Source of the DNA: Toxotes chatareus | Taxonomy: Eukaryota; Chordata; Actinopteri; Toxotidae | Assembly: GCA_016801885.1 (NCBI GenBank) | Contig: CM028895.1 | Coordinates: forward strand, 5,294,001 to 5,358,000 | Direction: 5' to 3' | Length of the DNA stretch: 64,000 bases | Shown here: piece after piece, positions 51,884-61,111 of the stretch | Layout of the letters: every line of letters starts with the position of its first letter | How positions within the stretch are numbered: the first letter of the stretch is position 1 | The notes under the pieces: model-generated | What the model saw: the letters and a program-made list of their open reading frames with translations, nothing else | What the model was told of the DNA's origin: nothing | Database searches by the model: none | Position numbers and translations under genes: made by a program

Positions 51884-54800
51884 TTGTACATGTACAGTGT
51901 ATTGTAAAATCCAAACCATTCAAGAATCCCAGTGATGAAGTTGTGTACACAGAGGGTGGAAACACTCTGTGCTACACGGGTACGAAGTGTGATTCTTTAC
52001 AAAAAGCCAAACTTCCGCCGCTGCCTGCTGTCTGCGGTGAACAGATTCTCCACATGTGAGGAGTCTGCACAAATTGGTGGAAGTCTGGCTAGTTTTAGGC
52101 TTTTGTCTTAGTTGAGGTGATTCAGCCGTGCCGTGGCATTCATTCATACATTCAACAACTCAAAACCTCGAAAGGCTTTTTCTCCACTGAAGTTCTACAC
52201 GCCAGTGTAGCCGTATCAACTGCTAACACAGTAAATCCTAATCTTAGCTATGGTCAGAGTTGTAACAGATTAAACTACAAAGCAGCTCATTCTGACCAAT
52301 GATGCACATCATCACTGCTTTTTTTTTTTTTTTTACTATGCACCATACTATGCAGAACTTCAGAAGTTACAAGCCTGACAGCGGCCCAGTTAAACCTGAG
52401 TGAACTTACACATCAGCTTGAATTTACACTCATGCTTCAAAACTGCAAATCCACACACATGCCAACATACAAGTGCAAAAATACACACCTGTGCCTTTGC
52501 TCCTTAGACAGTAACTTATAGCTGTAGAAAGTCCAGCTTTTGTCCAGGTTGTGCAATCAACACCACCTTACTTCATATTTGGAGTATGATTTTTAGTGAA
52601 ATCATATTTAGACACAACGCAGATAACAAATATATGATAAGGTCTGGTCTGGCTGATCAGATATTTGATGTATTGAATCTTGGGAGGATTTAAACCAAGG
52701 TTTTATATCTTATTGTGCTAGAATACAACAGAATACAATTAAATCAAAAATACAAAAAGGATGCAGGATGATTTATAGGATTTTTTTTAAACATTTACAA
52801 GCAGATTTTCAATTAGCTGTAACCTGAGGCCATATTACCTTGTTTCACCTGAAAAATATTAATGAATTTTGAGCAAAACAGTACCTCTCATATGGATGTG
52901 GGCATCCTTTAATAATGCCGCGCATGGCAACGCCAACTGAAATTTAGCTGCATTTCTATGCAAATGATGTTGTGCAGCCAATGCAAGAGCTACCTGAATT
53001 TCCCTCACTCAAGACTGCCGACTCCCAAAGTGCTCAGTTGCGTCTGATGGAATGGGAGAAAGGGCAGAGCACAGGCAAAACCCAGAGCGCAATCACTCTT
53101 CAACGAGTGAGCAGCAGTCTGATCGCTCCACTCTGTGTAAACCATCAGGGCTTGTGATTATAGTCTGGACACAGAGGCGACCGGTTTGGTGTCAGGGTGC
53201 ACTGCAGCACTCGCACTGCCAATTTATGAACACGCGCTTTGTGTCTGAACACATAAAGACCTGAGCAAGCAATTTCCTCTCTGACCTGAGAGCAGCAATT
53301 TCACATCAGCCTGTGTCTTATAACCCTTTCTTCTATATTCTCATTCACACGCATACACTTACCTCTAGACATGCTAATGGCACCGAATTGGCCCTGCCAT
53401 TATGGTCATATTAAGTTTAAATTAGCTCCAAATGACATTGAAATTATTTTCTAAATGACTTGAATCTGACTTCTGCCACGATCCCCTGTCTCCCATGGCA
53501 ACTGGAGAAAAAGGCTTTGACTGCTCATTTGCATTTCATTGCCAAAATAAAGTAAAAATCACAACATCAGGTGACAACGCTGGGCGGTGGGGCCACCGGG
53601 GAGAACAGAAAAAAATGTCTGGAGGGTCCATTAAGGGTGGCTCCCAATGTTGGAATGCTGGGCTACTTTTGTGGTAGCATCTGTTGTTGTACACTTGTCA
53701 AAGAGGCCTTCATAATTATTCCAGTTTCAGCTCATCTTCTATTCTGCCCACTTCTCCAGTAAAAATTGCGCACTCCTGCTGCCTTTCATTTCTTTTCAAA
53801 CTGTAAGATCTATATTAAATTTTTCAACCGTCAGACAACTTGAATGAAAAGGCAGTGAAAGCCATAAAAAGTGGGGTAAAGAAAGATAAACAAAGAAAGA
53901 AAGAAAGAAAGAAAAAGGAACTTGAAAAATGGTAAAGTACAAAAAGCTGTGTGTTAGTCTTACAGATGATTCCAGCTGGTCCACACACATGCCTGTCCAT
54001 GCACTGGTCACACGACTTCCCCGATGCCCCGACCCTGCAACGGCATTGGCCCGTGACAGGGTCACATGGTCCGGGCAACGCCCCCCACATGGAACACTTA
54101 CACTCCTCGCAGTGTCCACCTGGCATCCTTGGGTTACCGTGGTAACCAGTGGCACATCTGGACAGAGGGGGGTGGTCACAGCAAGGAGGAAAGGGTTAAC
54201 CACTACCGTTTTTTGGCAAACAAATGAAGCTGGTGACTTATCTGACCTACATTAGAACTGGATGATTTCTAAGCTCAGCTTGCTTTCAGTATTTATGGCG
54301 AGACTGATCTTGTGTGTGTCTGACCTCTCGCAGTATTTGCCCTCGTATCCCTCTGGACAGGCGGTGCATCGGTAGTCATCAAATCCTTCTGCTACGCAGG
54401 TAGGACTGAAACTAGACACGGAAAGAGGTTTTCCACAGAAATGACTTACTTTTTAAACTAGGTATTTTCAAGTAAAGAAACAAATCATTTCCAGTGAACA
54501 TGTAAAAAAAACAAAAAGAGAGAAAGACACAAAGTTTACTTGTTCTCCACGTTGGTAAGGGGGCAGGCGCAGGGTTTGCAGTCGTCAGGAAAACCTCGGA
54601 CCACTCCATAGAATCCCGGAGCACAGCGTTCACATCGATCACCCTCTGTGTTGTCTTGACAATTCTACACACACACACAACAAATTCATGTTACATTTTT
54701 GAAGACACTCGATTGACTTCAATTCATTTTCAAATGAATAGACTCTGGTCCCAGTGTGCGGGTGTCAAATTTCCCATCATTCTCCACCCAGCACGAGTTC

Positions 54801-57800
54801 TTGGCGAGAGTGGTTGGTTTTAAATGCAGAATTGATTGTGCGAGCATAATGTGGGCAGCTGAAACACAATGACATTAAAAAAAAACTCATGCTGCTTGTC
54901 GAGAAAGCTTTTCATCTTTTTTTTTTTTTTTAAGCAAACTAATTTTCAAATTAAATTAGCAGAAGTTAAGCTACACTTTTATCTGTTGTATTTGAATACT
55001 GCCACTGGCACTTTGAAAACAAGACACCAGATTTGCCTGAGCAATACGAAAAAACAACTTATTGAATGGTGTATTAGCACCTCGGCTCGTGTTTGCTCCC
55101 ATTATAGTATATTTTGTTCATCTGCTCAAAGAAAGGAAAAAGAAGAAGTTTGTACAACTCTTAAGCTGTGTATAATCCTTTGTATGCGCCCAATTGTCTC
55201 AATTTGACAATGAGCTGAAATTAATTGAAAGACAATCATCATTCGCTCCTTAATTACTGACTGAGACTTGTTTTTTTGGTGAGTGAGATAATCATCTTGG
55301 CACCATTGGTTCGTTCACACTGACACCAGAGGAAGTGTTTAAAGAAATGGTGGCATACTTAGTATTACCCACTGTCAGTTCACTATTTTTTTTTTTCTAC
55401 CGAGAAAATGATCTCATCAGATGATTTTTATTGACTTTTATTTTTCAGGGAACAGTTGATTGAGCAGTTACTGGCTTCACGTGCACACACACACATCTGA
55501 ACCGTTACTGGGAAGTACCCAGTGTGGTTGCAGCTGCTTCTGCAGTGCTGAGCATCTCTGCTGAAGCAGTGGGGAAATCACTAATCATTTCTTTTCACCA
55601 CCCACAGTTTCTGAGCCACTCTAGGGCCAAACTTTTATCCAGTGTGGAAAATTTCTGATAAGAAATGTAACTGTCCACACACAGTAATGAAAGTTTTTTT
55701 TTTTTTTTTTTTGGCCCAGTCCCACTCCTGCATGATGAGGTGCTATGAGACCCTGCACAGCAGCGACCAGCTAGCTGTTAGCTGACAGGTGCGATCTCAC
55801 ACGTCAAAGAGTTTAATAAGCTCCCTTTCTGAAAAGCAGACCATCTGAAATACTCATTTACTTTGAAGCATTTCTTTCACCTGTTGTTGTGAGAATAACT
55901 ACAAGGTTACAAGGACATACACAACCATACACTTACCCAACCAATAGTACTATTTTCATATCCAGAGATGTTTGTGTTTGTCAGTTTATTTTCAGCTATG
56001 CTTATTATACAACCGAACACACACACACACACACAAAACCTATTCATACTTGTATTCTGACAGTTACTATGCGAAATACGTACACGCTGTATAAACAAGA
56101 ACGCACAGGAAAATGCTCACCGATGCAGACTCAATTGACACACACCCACACACTATGCACTCAATCATACACACACACACACACACACATACACACAAAC
56201 AATGTAAACTCACAATGTATTACATACTGTACACAAACACAAACATGCAGATCTCTCCTCTTCATATCCCAAGGGTCCTGTCTTATGTGTTTGCCTTGTT
56301 TGTTGAAAATGGGAACTTCAATCAGTGCAACAGGAAGTTGCCTCTTAACGAGGCAAGTCATTTCCATTAACTTCCTGTGTTCCTCGTTACCACTAATTAC
56401 TACAGAAACAAACTCGTTTAGCATTTTCAATTTAGCCCGCTCGGTTAGAAAATGCTAATGACATTGTTATGGAGAGCGAGATGGAAATGGGAGAGGAAAA
56501 AATGGCTGGGAGGCAGAGAGAGAGAGACAGAAATCAAACACAAGAGAAGAGGGAGGGGAGAAGTAACAGGAGAGAGAAACAAATTGGCAAAACTAAAGAA
56601 AATTAAGGAGCGGTGCGAAAGAGAAAGATGCTTGTGTAGAGGAGGACTGGGGAAAAGAAAAATGAGAGAATTGAAGGTAAAAGACAAAAAGAATGGGGGA
56701 GAGATGAAAGTACACAAAGGATGAGTAAATACACAAATGAGGACGAGAGGGAAAAGAATTTAGGGAATGAGAATTGGGAAGATAAACAGAAAAAGAAAAT
56801 TAGTAGAGGATGGGGGAGTGGAGGAAGGAGAAACAATAGACGGAAGTGGAAGAAAGGCAAGTGGATTAAATAAAGTAGAGATGAGGTAAACTTCCAGAAA
56901 AAGAGAAAAGACAACAATAATTTGAAAACAGAGAACATTGCAGGAGAAACAAGAAAACACTGGCATCCATATTGAAGTACAACTACAGTCTATTGTAAGA
57001 GGACACACTTTAAAATCAATACTGTCAAATGGAAAAACATTCCTTCCAAACGTTTATTTGATTCGATATGAGGCATCTTTTTAATGGCTGAAGCCTTTGA
57101 TTATTAGAGGAATAAAATTTTCAGTTAAGCCAGTGACAGTTATAAGATGGTTATATTCCAAATTGAATAAATCAGAGTGAAGACCTTTCATATAATTGCT
57201 CATCCTTTTAGTCGTCCTGTTTATATGCTCTTCAATCAGTAATCAGAAAGTCACACTCTGTCACAACCAAACACCAAATCCAGTGCTTCACCTCAAGCAA
57301 GTTCCTGCCAAAAATTTAGTTAGCTCAAAAAAATTGTAATACTGCTGCACTCATTAACGAAAGGAGCTGAGTCACTTGCAGTACTCACTATATTTTAAGC
57401 ATGGGGGGAAAAAAAAGGTATCATTTTTCTGAAAAGGCTCCATGAGAATTTACTACTGTATTCTACACCTGCTGTCAGCATCAGCATCTTTCAGAGTTTG
57501 TTTACATGTGTTTGTATTGATTTATCTTTCTGGTTACCGAGTGCAACAGTGTTCTAACCACATCAAACCACATAATTAAATGGCTCCTCATCAGCTGTGC
57601 ACAGTTAACCTCAGCTGATGGATTTTTCTGACAGTGTGAGCAGTTTACTCTGTGGCGGTACAATCGTGGCAAAACAGTGACATTCTCTGAGTCTGCTCCA
57701 AGCGATGACCTGCGCGATCAGCTGCTCCCTGAGGTCAAAGGTTTCAGACTACACAACTGACCAGACTGTGAAAAGGCTGGAAGTGCCTACCAGTTAACAA

Positions 57801-60800
57801 ATGGTATGTGCAGATTCAACTCACTAGCCACCAGTTGGGTTTAGACACTACATGCAAAAACACACACAATCAAGACATATATGAAGGAAGAGCATTTTCT
57901 TTTTTGGATGCTTTTTTTTTTTTTTTTTTACCTTTTTTACCTAAATACCTACTGACCAGTGACTGTACTTACCTGAAAATACCTGTTGAATACACTTTAT
58001 GTTAAACTGTAAGAATCAGATTTATCTGGCTTAATGTGTCCTGACCGTATATCTTTAGATAAGATCATCTTCTCCGCTCTTTCTAAAAGTAGAGATCTAG
58101 CTTTGGGTCAGATCCAGAGGAGAGGAAATTACACAAAAAATGGATAAGCCCGGGGTCGTTAATTATTGCAGGGCTAATTACAGTACCTGACATCATACCC
58201 AACACACACACACACACACCTTTTCTCTCACCAAGCTACCTGGCATATGGCTGTATGAGGGTCTCCAGCGGCAGAAGGCCCACACACACACACACATTTA
58301 CCTGGCATATGGATGTCTCGGGGTCACAGGTGGAAGAGTGCCCACTGCATTGGCACTGAACACAGCTGCCCATGCCGGGAGCAATGGGCACTCTGGACGC
58401 TGGAGCAGATGTCAGGGAACCGCTGCGAAGACGGTAGAAACCTGCAGCACACTCCTGCACAGAGAGAGACGCAGACACACACACACACACAGAAAAAGGG
58501 AGACACAGGTTTAGAAAAGCCAAAACACAGTTGCAAATATCCTGTAAGATCCAGTTTTGATAGCATTTATTCCCATAGTAAACACACACTGTGCATGATA
58601 CTGGAACACACACACACACACAGGCTCTAAACAACTACACACAAGGACCCACACATCCCTAATTGTTATTTCTCCAGGCAACTGTTGACCACTCTCTTTC
58701 ACACACATACAATTAATAGTTATTCCCTTCAGTAACTTTTCAACACACTCATTCCCACACCCTCACATACCCGCCCAATGCACATACACACACGAATGCA
58801 CGCACACACACAGCACACTCATACATACATGCAAACACATGCAAGGTAACTCGGTCTCCCTCTCTCTCCTGTTCAGTAATAATTAATGGAGTCCATTTAA
58901 AGAGCCATCTGTTCCCTCTGCTAGCGCTAAACGCCCGTTTAAAAATACTTTATTAACAACGACGGCAGCTACAAATAGAACGGCCATCTGTCAGTCAAGC
59001 CCTCTACGACCTGAACATTTCAAGTTTAGCTACCGTTTGCTATTTGGCTTCCATTTGGTGCCTTTTCAACAGCATCCATAGCTTCTAAATTATGTACACT
59101 GCTGATTTTTTTCAGACAATAAAAATGGGTGCTTCTGTGCACTCCAAGTAACAGGCGACAAAGTGAAACAGAGGTTGAAAAATATAGTTAAAAGTTTGCG
59201 GGAAACTCGTGTAGTCCTTTGAGATTAACACAATAATACCTAAATGACTCTCAGGCGACGCTGTCCAGTGGAATTGCCCAGAGCTGTTGCATCCATATAT
59301 CATAAGCCGTCTCTGCAAAATCCTCATTAAACTAAAGATTGAGTCACTGCTATATGCTTTCTGTGGCTTAAGCGAAGGAGCTGGACGCAGCTGAAAGTCA
59401 ATTGCTTTGACAAAATCAAAACTGAGTGGAAAAAGCGCTCAGTGAGACTTAATCCTGGCCAGGCAAAGCAATAAATAAATAAATAAATAAAGGCGTCACA
59501 GAGGCTTAAAACTCTGAACTTAATGTAAATTGGAAACTTGTGAGATACTATTGAAAGCCCAGGCTATGACCTCTATGTTTACATTCTCTCTCAGCAGAAA
59601 GGCAGCAGACAAAAAACATTCATTCCTCTGAGCACTGAGAGAGGGAGAGAGAGCTCAGCAGACTCTGTCACTAATGTCTGCATGAATGTATGTTAAATAA
59701 AAAATGTGGTTTCTCAACACGAGTTGATACAAACACTGTCTTTTCTTTGTAATATTCTTACTATACATTACTTTGTATTTTCATTGTCTTTAATATTTTA
59801 TTTGATCTAATGTTGTGTACTTTTTGCTGCTGCATTGAAGAACTTTCATCACACAAATCATTAAAAATACTGAGTTACAGAACTTTTTAAAAGAAGTGCA
59901 GCAGTAGATAAGCGAGAAGCAAAGTGCAAAAAAAAAAAAAAAGAATTTCAGGCCTTTATCAGCAAAGTCAGAGCTCGTTAAAGCTAAAGTGAAGGGCTAA
60001 GTTTTTAGCTTTCTTTTAAAAAATATTTGATGAGCTGGTTTCCCTGATATCTATAGGTAGTGTGCTCCATAGCTCTGGGGCATATCTGTACGCACCTCAC
60101 ACGAAAGTCCGGAGTATCCCATTGGGCAGTCACATTTTTCTATCTGATGGGCTTTCTCACTCTCTTTGGTCGGTCGTCCTTCCTCCGCCACTGTTAGACT
60201 GATCTCGGAAATACTGAGAGAGAGCAGACAAAAATCCATTAATATAGTGATCTAATGACAATGACTTTACAACTGTTTATTTGTGTGTTTCTAATGACAC
60301 TTATCTGTTGGAACATGCGGAAATTGTGAAGCTTAAGCATTTGCCCTTCATCATATCAAAGCAGCTATACAAGGCTGATAAATTTGTGGCCTGAGGTAGA
60401 AGGAGATGAGTTGCACAGCTCTTGTTACAATCACGTGCAGTTCAACCCGTTGAGTGATTATGCACAAAGTTTGATTAATAACTTTTGTGGTATTTTGGTT
60501 TCAGGTTATTGAAAATTTCAAGTCAACACTGTCTGAGAAAATAAACTTTGGCCTTCATGAAGTCATCTGCAACCACAGACTCAAGGATTTATCACCCGAG
60601 GAGGTCCCTGGCCTGATTTGGCCTGATTTGCCCCCCCCTCTGACTCCTAGCTCTTCCCCAAGAAGAAGAAGTAGTGAGGCACTGTCTGGAGGTCCAAGAA
60701 GCCAGCCAGCCTTCTACAAAGAAGGGATCCGTATGCTCCATGGTCACTGGACTAAGTGTGTAAATGCAGGCAGGGACTACGTTGAAAGGTTTTCTAAAAC

Positions 60801-61071
60801 TGACTCCTTCTACCCTAGGCCACAAACTTATCAATCATCAATCATTGCATTGGAGGATAATAATATAAACATGGGATATCCAGAGAGAACTATGATGGTT
60901 ATTTGCAACAGGTTATAATGTTTCTGCTGAGGAAAAGGCTTTCAGTAGAGTTCATTTTCATTATTACACCCTGAGATACAAATGAGAGGGAGGTTTTTCC
61001 CATAGGTTATCATTTAGCCAGCCATCAAATTTCACATTTATTAATGGACAACACTGTGTGGAGGTGCACGG

Positions 61072-61111
<40 letters not shown>

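Noticed and set aside
53929..54255. 108-codon + strand ORF
   Set aside because: Antisense shadow of the LE exon 53964-54157.
55889..56458. 189-codon + strand ORF
   Set aside because: Driven by CA-repeats (His-Thr runs), no homology recognised, antisense in a lama2 intron.
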